The notes: a model not told the origin generated them from the sequence alone. A stretch of 64,000 nt of DNA from Zobellia roscoffensis (GCF_015330165.1 NZ_JADDXT010000002.1:3995646-4059645); one strand, 5' to 3'. Shown: positions 34,938 through 44,529, counted from the stretch's first letter. Program-made: numbers and translations.

Positions 34938-35076
34938 TTTTTTAACAGTCAAACTTATTTAAAAAACACCTAATGTGAACGTTAGGTTAAATTTATGCTG
35001 TCTCATATCAAACCTGAGTATTTGTAGTGTATATTTGATGCGCAAAATCAGAAAGCACTATTTAAGTAGGTTTGAT

Positions 35077-35412
35077 ATGGAACAGATATTGACAGCAACA
35101 TTTACCAAACAAGAAGACATTCAGACCAGCGAGCTCCAATTGCAAAGGTTGGACCGTAATCTAAAAGACATAGGGCAACTTTATGCTAAATTGAATTCGT
35201 ATATGTGCGAGCCACAGACGTATAATCAATTTTTACGTTTAGACGAACTTAAAGAAGAAGCAAAAGTCTTAAGAGATACCAATAGAAGTATTAGTTCTAA
35301 ATTACGCAAAGAGCCAAACTCAGCTGCACGTTGCTACCGTTTATTTTTAAACTACTTACAAGGTTTTGACGTTTTCGTAAGTGACGTAGCCAGATACGTA
35401 AAAACGGTATAA
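35077..35412 (+). CDS. Small coiled-coil protein, paralogue B
   Basis: Seen: 111 aa starting MEQILTATF at 35077; the frame stays open to a GTG at 34975, but starting at 35077 matches the length and layout of the preceding paralogue. It shares LNSYMCEPQTYNQF with LNSYRCEPKTYSLY of paralogue A and has the same helical, charged profile with a terminal DVFVSDVARYVKTV. Tandem duplication is the likely origin. Function unknown; no domain recognised. Confidence 0.72.
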   Translation: MEQILTATFTKQEDIQTSELQLQRLDRNLKDIGQLYAKLNSYMCEPQTYNQFLRLDELKEEAKVLRDTNRSISSKLRKEPNSAARCYRLFLNYLQGFDVFVSDVARYVKTV

Positions 35413-35473
35413 GATTCCAATATATATTTGAAACCAAGAAACTGTACGATAGTGCAGGGTTAAATTTTCTATT

Positions 35474-35674
35474 TTACATAATATAAATTATAGTACAAAG
35501 TATAACATTTGAACCACACAAAAGAATATACGTTTATAAGCTATAATTCTATATTATATAAAATAGCCCTCAAGCTCCGAGAATCGATTAAAACTTACAA
35601 CAGGGTCATTAAACTTTTTTAAGCGGTGTCTGCGACGCATATTTTCATTTGTACCATAATTTGCCGTTATGTAA
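35474..35674. repeat. R1 copy A, MITE-like element
   Basis: About 200 bp, highly similar to 44664-44873: shared landmarks are ATTATAGTACAAAGTATA, ATACGTTTRTAAGCTATAAT, GAGAATCGATTAAA, CTTACAACAGGGTCAT and TTTTTTAAGCGGTG. Ends: left TTACATAATA (decayed), right CGTTATGTAA, near inverted complements of each other. No ORF inside. Same orientation as copy B. Confidence 0.88.
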
Positions 35675-36001
35675 AATTGCCGCTACCAAACGTTCGATTA
35701 CTTTTTAAATTATAAAATGCTGAAATACGCATTTTAAATTTAAACACAATTTTCCAACGCTTGGCCAGCGCCAAAAAAAGCAAAACTTTTAGATTATTTT
35801 GAAATACACGATTTATAAGAAACTATAAGTCGATAAATTTTTCACGAACATTTCGTCAGATTGCCGCAAGAGCTAAAATTTTCTCTGCGAGTAAAATTCT
35901 TAGCACTTGCTACCACTTAGCTCTGTTTCAACAATTACTTAAAGTACTTCTAATATTATGTCAAATAGAATTTAAACATTGTAACCAGTAACCGTAATGT
36001 T

Positions 36002-36260
36002 TTATCTTTTTTTCTTGATACGGCAAAGTATACTTTGAGCGAGATGATGTAGCAGCGAAACAAAAAAATCAAGGTTATCAGATAATTTTGGAAACAATGA
36101 ACGGCTCGGTCGCTAAATTTTAGGATCCATTGTAACTCTTAAGACTGCTTTAAGGTAAAAGAACCAACATGGCAATCAACAATTATTGTAACCAGCCCCC
36201 TAAAATTCTTAACGCCCCTCTCCCCTATTGTTTTGCCAAAATTCTCTTAGGCCCATAAAA
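36002..36260. repeat. R2 copy A, direct repeat downstream of the 422-aa gene
   Basis: Similar to 40759-40987 over its whole length: TTATCTTTTTTTCTTGAT ... ATCAAGG, CAGATAATTTT, GGATCCATTGTAACTCTTAA, ACCAGCCCCCTAAAAT, AAAATTCTCTTAGGCC. The first part, CTTGAT ... ATCAAG, can form a hairpin with T/A tracts; in this copy its loop is enlarged by about 37 bp of unrelated sequence. Confidence 0.88.
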
Positions 36261-36332
36261 TCGCGATTACTTTAATTAGCTTCAGTCAAGCCCATATCAT
36301 AAAACATTAATCGAGGCACATGCTTACATGTT

Positions 36333-37601
36333 TCAACTTATTTTTATCAATTTTGAATATCCTAGATAAAAATTTTTCCACACCAGTTTAATATCTTTTT
36401 GGGCAGCATACTTATTAATGTTTCTAAAATATCGCTCATCTACATTCCTAATAGCTGGTAACATAAACCCAAGTAAAATATCGTGATCAGAAATTTTAGG
36501 AAACTCTAAAGAAAGCCGATGCGCATTATTCAATCCTTCCAAATGATTTTTATGAAATTTTCCACTATTGTGGAAGATGCTCAAGTTTTGATAATACTTA
36601 TAAAGTTCAGATTTACTTGTTATGACATCTTCTGTTTTTATCTTAAGTATTGATGGACTCCAGAGTAGCCTTGCAACAAATGCATTGGAATAGGCTAGTA
36701 ATCTGGCTTCTGCTTCTCCTCTAGAATGAGCCTTACTTATTTCATCAAACATAGCATAAGAAATTCCTATTAGAGCAGTTGTTATTCCAATGGCTGCAAG
36801 AAGTCCACCGAAGGACCCAATCAGGCTAAATCCAAGTCTGGCAGCACTTACAAGATTCATTATTTTTTTGTAAATAGGCATAGAATATTTCTTGTAAAGG
36901 GTAACGGATGATTCGGGAAGTAGGTTTCTTTTAATCCCCTGTTTTATAATTGCCTTTAATAAATCATAAGAAACTCCAACATCGATAAGTGCTTCACCAA
37001 CAAAAGAAAATTGAATTTCATGTCCCCTAATATTCAATTTAAAAGTTTCAGTTTCTATGGGAATAGTCAGAAAGAAAAGATAAATACTAAGCTTCCATTT
37101 TAATTTGTAAAAGCTTCGCTCCGGCATTACATTGATTTCCGGTACTCCAAAATCAATTTCGATGTTACCAGAAACAATAATACCTTTCCTTGTTGTTAGA
37201 TAAAATTGATCAAGATTTTTTAAAAATTTTGTTTCATTTCCTAACAGAAGAAAGTCTTCAAAAAGTTTATAAAACTTATTTAAATTAAGGGGTAATAAAT
37301 GCTTTGTTGTTTTTGTACTTAAGTTTTTTCCAACTTTTCGTATTGTTTCTTTTGTTACTAGGTTTTTTATATCCTCTATATTGGTTACAGGAATATCTTT
37401 GTGAAATTCTTTTAAAAGAACTTTTTTAACTTCAATATATCCTTTGAATTTTATGGCAAATGCTAATTTTGACGTTGATTTTTTAACTCTTTCCGTTTCG
37501 GTTACAAATTCAAAAATTAAATTAGTTTTATTAGTAACTTGATTATGTAATAATATTTGAGAACCATACTTGTTTTCAGTTGATTTTTCTCCACCACTCA
37601 T
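36333..37601 (-). CDS. Unknown 422-aa protein with central hydrophobic segment
   Basis: Not recognised. Seen: no signal peptide; the N-terminal 200 residues are Lys-rich with beta-type strands (KLAFAIKFKGYIEVKKVLL, IVSGNIEIDFGVPEINVMP). Residues about 255-285 contain a glycine-rich hydrophobic stretch (LGFSLIGSFGGLLAAIGITTALIG) that could insert in a membrane. A charged helix follows (ISKAHSRGEAEARLLAYSNAFVARLL), then a Tyr/Lys-rich C-terminus. It starts 34 nt after the 976-aa gene and is surely co-transcribed with it. R2 copies flank the two-gene unit. The hydrophobic hairpin-like segment recalls pore-forming or effector proteins, but that is speculation. Confidence 0.75.
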   Translation of the reverse strand: MSGGEKSTENKYGSQILLHNQVTNKTNLIFEFVTETERVKKSTSKLAFAIKFKGYIEVKKVLLKEFHKDIPVTNIEDIKNLVTKETIRKVGKNLSTKTTKHLLPLNLNKFYKLFEDFLLLGNETKFLKNLDQFYLTTRKGIIVSGNIEIDFGVPEINVMPERSFYKLKWKLSIYLFFLTIPIETETFKLNIRGHEIQFSFVGEALIDVGVSYDLLKAIIKQGIKRNLLPESSVTLYKKYSMPIYKKIMNLVSAARLGFSLIGSFGGLLAAIGITTALIGISYAMFDEISKAHSRGEAEARLLAYSNAFVARLLWSPSILKIKTEDVITSKSELYKYYQNLSIFHNSGKFHKNHLEGLNNAHRLSLEFPKISDHDILLGFMLPAIRNVDERYFRNINKYAAQKDIKLVWKNFYLGYSKLIKIS

Positions 37602-37635
37602 GCTTTAAACGTAAGGTGTTATTAAAATAAATGAA

Positions 37636-40566
37636 TTAATTATACACAGGTAATTTATCATCCTCATTCTGCAAATACACCAACTTAGTTGGAATTTTTA
37701 CTTCCCAAGGCGCGCCGACAAATATAGCTCCGACGGAATGCTTATAAACATTGGTATTACTTCCTTGAAATTCTCTATCAATGGTAAGTAGCCATGTTTC
37801 TATATCATCGGGGTTTTTCTGCGCTATTTCAACAATTCTATAGATTTCAAAATCAATTAATAACTCCCTGTCAATATCATTCTTTCCGTTAAGCGGATGT
37901 ATTATATCATTTACTATATCCCAATAGTAAGTACTATCTGTCAACTCCAAAACAGTTGCATCTGAAGTAACTATAATATTACCCTTTCTTTCTTGATAGT
38001 CACCTTGTTTTGCTTCTTTTAATTCTTGTATCATAGAAACATATTCGTCATCACTAAAAACAGGTGGTTCACCTGTTTCTGCCCATATCTCTCTTTGACG
38101 TAAAAACCAATTAAATTTATCTTCCATACCAGGTCTTACAGGTATTTGTACTCTAGCAGAACCAGAAGTTAAAAATTTATCAAATAGAGGATCACCGGTA
38201 TCTTCTTCTAAAAGTTCTACCCACTTACATTTTCTAGCCCAATAGCTTGGGTAAAATAGATAGTTCATGTATTTCCACTCTATCACTTGCTCAAAAAAGC
38301 GAACTATATGTGCCTCTTTTTCCATTTTTTCAAAATCTATTTCTGGATAATCACAAGGCTCTGTGATAGAAATAATGGAGCCTAAGCCTTTGAAATAATT
38401 ATTCATTAAAATAGCAATGATATGGCGCTTTAGCTCTGTACGCTCTATTTCTCTATTTAGGAATGGATTTCTTCCTCCAATAGTAATAAGTTCATTGGTT
38501 GCTTCTTTTTCATCGTGATATTCCTCAAGACGCTCTTTATAATCATCCATTATCATATCATAAATCTTCAGCTTCCATTCTTTTTCAACTTCTTTTTTTA
38601 AAGTACATTTCATAACAACGGAACAAGTTAATGCTATTGAATATGTAGAATAACCAGACACAGAAAAATCATGTGTTCCTTCAATTCCATTTTGATGACC
38701 GTAATTTATAGAATCAGTTACTTCTATAGTCTTTCCTATACCGTTACGATTAGATAATGAGTTATCAAGATTTATTAAGTCTCCATTTTCATTATTCACC
38801 AATTCAATAATGGGACCAGACACATCATTATCTAGCCTATATACAAATGATCTGTTATTACCAATAGATATGGTCAACCCCATACGATCACGATTATCTA
38901 TTTCAGTAGCATGGCTCTCCCTTATTAATGAAATTGTATAATTCAAAGAATTGCAGTAATAATCTTCAGGAATCTGCTGCTTAAATTTTTCGCTAAAATT
39001 TGTTGGTTCTTCTGAAGTTTTATTGGCAGTTTGAAAAGAGAAACTAATTACTTTAAATTCTTCAGGGGGCAGAGGTGCACCAGTCAAATTATAGGTATTA
39101 AGTTTATCATCGAAATTTTCCCTTTTAATTTCTTGTAAAGTTATTGATGGAGTTATTGGTGGTTTAACTTCATCAATCTTATTGTTTTTTGATTCTTCAA
39201 AAAGATGTTTATAAAGAGATGCTGGTTCTGGAATATACATATCCATCATCATCCGTTTACCATAATTAAACATTTGAGCATGAGTAATTTTATTTACCCA
39301 ATAGTATATACCTGATTTATGTTTGCCCGTTTCATTGATAATGGCGTGTTTGTTTTTTTCCTCAACCTCCTTTTGAACTCTTTCAAATTCTAATCGTCTA
39401 ACATTTTCTTGAATCTTTGAGACAGACCTGTCTACAATATCCTTAGCGTAATTTCTAGCTAAAGAACTATTTTTAGATTTAGAGAATTTATAACCCACAT
39501 TAGCTGTTGCAGTCATATCAGCTGTTGGTCCTAATTTGGAATTTACAGTTACTCCCGCATCTAGATTGAGGCTTTCTTGAACTGTTTTGTTAACCTGTTC
39601 CTGTAATGAAAACTTCTCACTTAACTGATGATCTCTTTCCTCATAGACATCACTTTTAGTTTCCAATTCAGATTTTGTTTCCGAAATCTTTAGACTTCTA
39701 TGTTTTCTTACCCTTTCTTCGCCTGCTAAAACATTTTCTATGTACGCTATGTCACCTTCTTCATATCTAGCCAACTCTTCTTTTATAACATATAAATCCG
39801 CCACATCATGTCTAATAGTAGTAGTATACGAACTTGAGTCTTGCGTAATATTCCCTTCTTCGTCGCAATTACAATTTTCTTCAAGTGGATGAGCTGGCAT
39901 CTCAATCCCGTCATTGTTTGGCCACAATGGAGTATTTATTCCGGGCGGTAATAATATTGGCAATTCTAATATATTGTCAATTAAATTACTCCCACCATTT
40001 TCAGTTGTTTTGAATAGATTTGAAAGTTGAGTTTTATTTTCTTTATTTTTATTTAATGGTGCAATTCTGAAGATGTCTAGAATTTTACATGTCTTAACTA
40101 TCAATTGATAATCCACATCGTATAATTTATTAACTAAATCAAATTGAGCTTCTGGAATAAGATTCCTCTCCTTTTTAAAGAGTTTCATTAAAAAACTATG
40201 ACTACACTTATGCCATTCTTTATCTAAAGAAAAATCAGGCTTCTGATTTATTATGGGTTTTAATGTTTGATTGTAGAAAGCTTGAAATTTCTCCAGAGTA
40301 ATCGGTCTAGAACATTTTTGCAGCCACAAGTATAATTTTTGAACAACTGGCGATAGTTGTTCCGGCATATAAACGAATAATTGAGACTCTTGCATTGATT
40401 TAATCATCGCTTCAAAGTACTTCTCCCTATCTAGGTAGAATAAGGCAAAAGAATCGTCTGAAGAGTTTGGAAAAAGAGGAATGCCGACCGTTTCTTTTTC
40501 CTCCTCAAATAACAAGTTTACAGGTCTAATTCGGTTAAATCTAAAAACTTCTTTCATTCTAGACAA
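37636..40566 (-). CDS. Unknown 976-aa cytoplasmic protein with conserved GEERxRxHR and NYGKRMMMD segments
   Basis: No assigned function. Seen: no signal or membrane helix. Residues about 255-300 read HDVADLYVIKEELARYEEGDIAYIENVLAGEERVRKHR in pieces; a charged heptad region follows (about 300-400, TKSELETKSDVYEERDHQLSEKF and a coiled coil to EVEEKNKH). Next comes YYWVNKITHAQMFNYGKRMMMDMYIPEPASLY (about 420-455). The C-terminal half has beta-rich domains (SVSGYSTYSIALTCSV) and YPSYWARKCKW. The ENVLAGEExxRxHR ... YxWVNKxxxAQ..NYGKR..xD..xPEPA combination is one I associate with large uncharacterised proteins of several phyla, so it is a family rather than an orphan. First gene of a two-gene operon. 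Confidence 0.75.
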   Translation of the reverse strand: MSRMKEVFRFNRIRPVNLLFEEEKETVGIPLFPNSSDDSFALFYLDREKYFEAMIKSMQESQLFVYMPEQLSPVVQKLYLWLQKCSRPITLEKFQAFYNQTLKPIINQKPDFSLDKEWHKCSHSFLMKLFKKERNLIPEAQFDLVNKLYDVDYQLIVKTCKILDIFRIAPLNKNKENKTQLSNLFKTTENGGSNLIDNILELPILLPPGINTPLWPNNDGIEMPAHPLEENCNCDEEGNITQDSSSYTTTIRHDVADLYVIKEELARYEEGDIAYIENVLAGEERVRKHRSLKISETKSELETKSDVYEERDHQLSEKFSLQEQVNKTVQESLNLDAGVTVNSKLGPTADMTATANVGYKFSKSKNSSLARNYAKDIVDRSVSKIQENVRRLEFERVQKEVEEKNKHAIINETGKHKSGIYYWVNKITHAQMFNYGKRMMMDMYIPEPASLYKHLFEESKNNKIDEVKPPITPSITLQEIKRENFDDKLNTYNLTGAPLPPEEFKVISFSFQTANKTSEEPTNFSEKFKQQIPEDYYCNSLNYTISLIRESHATEIDNRDRMGLTISIGNNRSFVYRLDNDVSGPIIELVNNENGDLINLDNSLSNRNGIGKTIEVTDSINYGHQNGIEGTHDFSVSGYSTYSIALTCSVVMKCTLKKEVEKEWKLKIYDMIMDDYKERLEEYHDEKEATNELITIGGRNPFLNREIERTELKRHIIAILMNNYFKGLGSIISITEPCDYPEIDFEKMEKEAHIVRFFEQVIEWKYMNYLFYPSYWARKCKWVELLEEDTGDPLFDKFLTSGSARVQIPVRPGMEDKFNWFLRQREIWAETGEPPVFSDDEYVSMIQELKEAKQGDYQERKGNIIVTSDATVLELTDSTYYWDIVNDIIHPLNGKNDIDRELLIDFEIYRIVEIAQKNPDDIETWLLTIDREFQGSNTNVYKHSVGAIFVGAPWEVKIPTKLVYLQNEDDKLPVYN

Positions 40567-40758
40567 TGTTAAATTATTTTTCTTTGAAAATATTATTTAT
40601 TGCCAAATAGTAATGTAAGTATTGTATAGATAGTAGAAAAAAGTGTGTAAAAAAACAGAAAATAGCTGCAAATAGATTTTATAGGAACAGTTCTATTTGA
40701 CCAACTTTAGTAGATGAATTACAGTTTAGTAGAGTTATAAAAGAAAAAGGAATTGTCC

Positions 40759-40987
40759 TTATCTTTTTTTCTTGATAAAAAAAGAAACAAAAAAATCAAG
40801 GCTTACAGATAATTTTAGAAACAATGTACGGCTCAGTCGCTATATTTTAGGATCCATTGTAACTCTTAAGACTACTCTAAGGTTTAAGAATCTTTTCAAT
40901 TGTCAAGAAAAATGATAACCAGCCCCCTAAAATATGGCCACTCCCCTCGCCTATTGTTTAGCTAAAATTCTCTTAGGCCAACAAAAA
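40759..40987. repeat. R2 copy B, between the 976-aa gene and the protease module
   Basis: Direct repeat of 36002-36260 without the loop insertion: CTTGATAAAAAAAGAAACAA ... ATCAAGG is a compact AT-rich hairpin with terminator character. It ends 10 bp before the displaced stop codon of the protease reading frame (40997-40999). The interval 40567-40758 holds no gene. Confidence 0.88.
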
Positions 40988-40996
40988 TTTAATAAC

Positions 40997-41220
40997 CTAA
41001 ATAGTACTAATCGAAATAGGAACTTCTATTTGACTCAATACATTGTTATAAATGTCAACTTCTGTATTATCTGTTTCTATTGAAATAACTAAGCTATAGT
41101 CAACACTTGAAGTATAACGGCCTAGTTTTTTACGATTTTTCCACCATCCCCCTACTGGATAGATGGCGATTTTATTCCTAAGAGCTAAGTCTGCTGCTGA
41201 ACCTATCCATATATCCTTTG
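40997..41220 (-). pseudogene. Out-of-frame C-terminus of the S8 protease
   Basis: The -1-shifted minus-strand frame entered near 41217-41220 continues for 72 codons in pieces KDIWIGSAADLALRN, KIAIYPVGGWWKNRKKLGRY, TSSVDYSLVISIETDNTEVD, IYNNVLSQIEVPISISTI and stops at 40997-40999. These are the conserved last residues (YPVGGWWK, YSLVISI, VDIYN) of AAA-associated S8 peptidases. One A missing from the run in CAAAGG (minus strand) explains the shift. Confidence 0.85.
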
Positions 41221-43455
41221 TATACTTCCTTTATCTCTTACTTGACTTCCAAGAATCCAATTTTCATTTCCTTCTGGAATATAATCTTCTAGGCCATCTC
41301 TTATAGCCTTACTTACCCTTGCTTTAAATAATGTTAAACCTTCCGCTCTGTCAATCATTTTAAATCTTAAGCCATGTGATTTATATGACTGGTCATCTTG
41401 ATATCTCCTGTTGCCTGGATTTGGCTCAATAAAATATGATAATGTTATTTTTAGTTTTACCTCTAACTCCGCTAATTCTACCAATATATCCGAAGGCCAT
41501 GGTAAGTCAAATAAGTGAAACTCATTTGTTTTCACACGGCTCTCTTCATATTTAAAAGGTTTTAAAGACCTTTCTGCGATAATACTTAGTGAATTTTCTG
41601 CACTATACTTTGCTTTGCCTAAATTAGGTATACCATAGCCTACCTTTGAAAGTAAGTCCGTTTTTTGTTCTGCATTTAAATCCGATAAACTAGCACTATT
41701 TAGCATGATATCATTCCAATCAGCAGAGTGAATTATCAGGGCCCTTATAGTTTCAGGTTTATAATCTGGATATTGCTGATATAATTCTGATGCAAATTTT
41801 GAGGCTAACGCGACAGAGGCACTTGTATCTGAAAATGTTGTCAACCAAGACTTTCCAACACCTCCAACCCCACTAGAAAGTAATTTTAAAGAATCATGGT
41901 CCAGAATTCCAGTATCAAAAACTCCATCATTTCCTCCTTCAAAAACCACATCAGGTTTCCTAGGCCATTTATTATTCCAAAGTATAGAAGTTGAATTGCA
42001 AGGTGCCATTGCTCCACGATTAGCTAAAAGAGTTGCTCCCGGAAATTCTACTGCGTCAATTCTGTCTTTATTTGTAAATGAACCAACCGTTATTGAATTG
42101 AAGGATTGCGCAGGGTCTTCGATTGAAAAATCATCATTTGCTAGCGGATAGTTCAACCTATCATTTAGAGGTAAGTTACCTCCAGAAATTAGCACTAAAG
42201 TATTATCATTTCTTTCGTCAATAGCACCAAATAATTTTTGGTCAATAGCTGCAGACCAAGATGAAGGTCTTCCTAAATATTTATGATCAGGGGCTGTTAC
42301 GGCTAAACAAACAATTCTTTTATGTGAAGGATTTATGACTTCTGCACTAGCAATAGCTTCAAGTGTGATTTTGCCATATAAGTCTGGGTCATTTGCAGTA
42401 CTTGCATCAATTATTTTTATGCTTTCAACGTTATTAGTAATATTGATACTATCTGAAGAACTTAAAGGTTCATTTAAATCGCCGTACAAAATTAAACCAG
42501 CCATTGGAGTTCCATGTCCATATCTATATGAGTCAGAATTAGTCCATGATGGGTTAATTGAGTCTAAATTTCTTGCTTGTATTAAATCCTCTAAGAGAGG
42601 GTTAACCCTGTTAACTCCAGTATCAAGTAAACAAACTGAAATTTCATGCTCGTCAATTTGATTAATTATTCTAGCTTTCAAATCATCGATAAATTCACCT
42701 GTCCAAGCCTTATCTAGATTAGCAAAAAAATCAGATGTTTCAACAGGCTTTCTTAACTCAGCTAAATTATTTCGATAAAGTATTACTTCCGCAAGTTGAT
42801 TAACTGTTCCCCTAACTAGGCAAACAGTATTTTCAGGAAATTCAAGTAATCTTTCGCTAACGAGAAGGTTATTTTCTCTCAAACTAGAAAAAGCCTCTTG
42901 AATTTCATTTCCCTCGCTTTTGCTGAACCAAACTTCCCACCAAACATTTTCGTTTGGCTGAGGGAAACTTATTTCCGGTTCTTGCCAAAAACTTTCTAGT
43001 GTTGCCGCTCTGATATTTTCAATGTTGGCAACCAAATTTTGATTTCTTGGCCTTCCTGCAGGTGTGTCCTCTGCTATGTATTGCTCGATTTTGGTTAAAA
43101 AACTTGAGACCGCTGTCCTATTCAGATAAACTGCTATTTTAAAAGTAATCTGTTCATTATCATCGGTAGATGAAATTGCTCGACAAGTGGCCAGCCTAAT
43201 ATTACCAGCTGTATCCTCAAATCTATCAAAAGCTAATTCAAAATTAATTGCAGATTCAAACTCAATATAAACAAATTCAAAATCGCTATCACCTTCAGAG
43301 AATTCAGAAACAGCCTCTGTAAAAGCTCCTTGTATTCTTGAGCCATGTTGTCCACGATTTAATCGCGGTCTTAAATTAAAGCCCCCACCTCCGTGAGTAC
43401 TATATGGAAAAGATGAAGTGCTTCCCGGTAGGAAAATATGATTGAATTCTGGCAT
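41203..43455 (-). CDS. Subtilisin-like S8 serine protease, frameshifted near the 3' end
   Basis: Seen: an N-terminal region of about 265 residues (starts PEFNHIFLPGSTSSF, no signal peptide) and a subtilase domain with Asp278 (CLLDTGVN), His314 (YGHGTPMAG), oxyanion Asn (SGGNLP) and Ser545 (SDTSASVALA; the usual Gly-Thr-Ser is Asp-Thr-Ser). It ends early at GSIQRIYG; the remaining 72 codons lie in another frame (40997-41220). Cytoplasmic. It starts 6 nt after the AAA+ ATPase, forming the known S8/AAA pair seen beside each other in many genomes; no demonstrated role is known to me, and a defence or protein-quality role is inference. The active-site triad lies before the shift. Confidence 0.88.
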   Translation of the reverse strand: MPEFNHIFLPGSTSSFPYSTHGGGGFNLRPRLNRGQHGSRIQGAFTEAVSEFSEGDSDFEFVYIEFESAINFELAFDRFEDTAGNIRLATCRAISSTDDNEQITFKIAVYLNRTAVSSFLTKIEQYIAEDTPAGRPRNQNLVANIENIRAATLESFWQEPEISFPQPNENVWWEVWFSKSEGNEIQEAFSSLRENNLLVSERLLEFPENTVCLVRGTVNQLAEVILYRNNLAELRKPVETSDFFANLDKAWTGEFIDDLKARIINQIDEHEISVCLLDTGVNRVNPLLEDLIQARNLDSINPSWTNSDSYRYGHGTPMAGLILYGDLNEPLSSSDSINITNNVESIKIIDASTANDPDLYGKITLEAIASAEVINPSHKRIVCLAVTAPDHKYLGRPSSWSAAIDQKLFGAIDERNDNTLVLISGGNLPLNDRLNYPLANDDFSIEDPAQSFNSITVGSFTNKDRIDAVEFPGATLLANRGAMAPCNSTSILWNNKWPRKPDVVFEGGNDGVFDTGILDHDSLKLLSSGVGGVGKSWLTTFSDTSASVALASKFASELYQQYPDYKPETIRALIIHSADWNDIMLNSASLSDLNAEQKTDLLSKVGYGIPNLGKAKYSAENSLSIIAERSLKPFKYEESRVKTNEFHLFDLPWPSDILVELAELEVKLKITLSYFIEPNPGNRRYQDDQSYKSHGLRFKMIDRAEGLTLFKARVSKAIRDGLEDYIPEGNENWILGSQVRDKGSIQRIYG

Positions 43456-43461
43456 AAGTGG

Positions 43462-44439
43462 TTAGAAAGGCTTGCGTCTAGAATCTATAATTTCATTTAT
43501 AAATTCTAAATTAGAATTTTCCTTTCCATAAATAAGAATATTCTTTAAGAAATCTTGACAAATTCTCTCTAAATCAGAAAAATTTAAGCCTAACGATTTT
43601 TTAGAAATTGTAGATAATATTTTATTACTCTTTATTACATCGTTTGATAATTCTCTTTTATAATAGTCATAGATTTGCTTCTCTGTGGGTAATGGATAGC
43701 TAATTAAATCATCAAATCTTCTAAAAAGAGCAACATCAAGATTTTCTGGCATATTTGTGGCCGCAATAATCAAACTATTTGAGTCATCTTTCTCAATTTC
43801 CAATAAAAAACTGTTCAAGACTCTTTTAATTTCGCCTACATCATTCCCATGATTTCTTGTAGTACCTATACTATCAAATTCATCAAACAAATAAACAGCT
43901 CGAAACTCTTTCATGGTATCAAAAACTAAACGAAGCTTAGCAATCGACTCTCCCATATATCTACTAATTAAACCATCAAGTCTTATTATGAAAAGTGGTA
44001 TTCCCAACTCATTAGATAGTACTTTGGCAGTCATTGTTTTGCCACAACCTGGTGGACCCGTTAAAAGAAGTTTTTTTCTTGGAAAAAGATTATGCTGTCT
44101 AAGTTTTTCAATTTGGCGTTGCTCGTCTAAAATTCGAACTATTATTTTCCTTAATTTATCTCCCAAGACCATGTCTTTCAATTTGTCATCAGGTCTTGTA
44201 AACTCTAGCAAATCATTTAGCTCTTTTTGAGCAGCATTTACGGGTAAACTTTTTATGCTACTTACATCTAGTTTAGCCTTTTTAGAATCTTTAATTAATT
44301 TTTTTAATTCTTGAGCGAGTTCTTGGCGTCCTTTCCTAGCCTCAGCAGCAGCAATTTGCATTGCAGTTGCATAGAAACGAGAATCATCCCCTTCACTAAA
44401 GGATTTTATTAAGCTTTTTATTTGTTCAGCAGCAGCCAT
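43462..44439 (-). CDS. AAA+ ATPase partner of the S8 protease
   Basis: Seen: a helical N-terminal domain (1-85, MQIAAAEARKGRQELAQELKKLI) and a classical AAA+ module: Walker A GPPGCGKT (128-135), pore-loop region LISRYMGES, Walker B VYLFDEFD (182-189), sensor 1 AATN (226-229) and arginine finger ALFRRFD, close to the second region of homology. Length 325 aa. Related to FtsH/SpoVK-like ATPases without a protease domain. First gene of the S8 operon. Inference: unfolds or presents substrates to, or regulates, the protease. An R1/P repeat lies directly upstream. Confidence 0.92.
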   Translation of the reverse strand: MAAAEQIKSLIKSFSEGDDSRFYATAMQIAAAEARKGRQELAQELKKLIKDSKKAKLDVSSIKSLPVNAAQKELNDLLEFTRPDDKLKDMVLGDKLRKIIVRILDEQRQIEKLRQHNLFPRKKLLLTGPPGCGKTMTAKVLSNELGIPLFIIRLDGLISRYMGESIAKLRLVFDTMKEFRAVYLFDEFDSIGTTRNHGNDVGEIKRVLNSFLLEIEKDDSNSLIIAATNMPENLDVALFRRFDDLISYPLPTEKQIYDYYKRELSNDVIKSNKILSTISKKSLGLNFSDLERICQDFLKNILIYGKENSNLEFINEIIDSRRKPF

Positions 44440-44529
44440 TTGGAATGAAGAATTTTAGTAAAAATATACAAAAGTATTATTAAGTAGTTAAGTAAAACCA
44501 AATTTTAATTAAAGATTTCGATGTAATCC

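Larger units (their letters stand above)
35413..36332. other. 920-bp non-coding junction holding repeats R1 and R2
   Basis: No credible gene on either strand. It contains R1 copy A and R2 copy A, listed separately, joined by 327 bp of AT-rich sequence with a few short hairpins. This is the left edge of the accessory region: all genes up to 55479 are on the minus strand. Confidence 0.7.
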
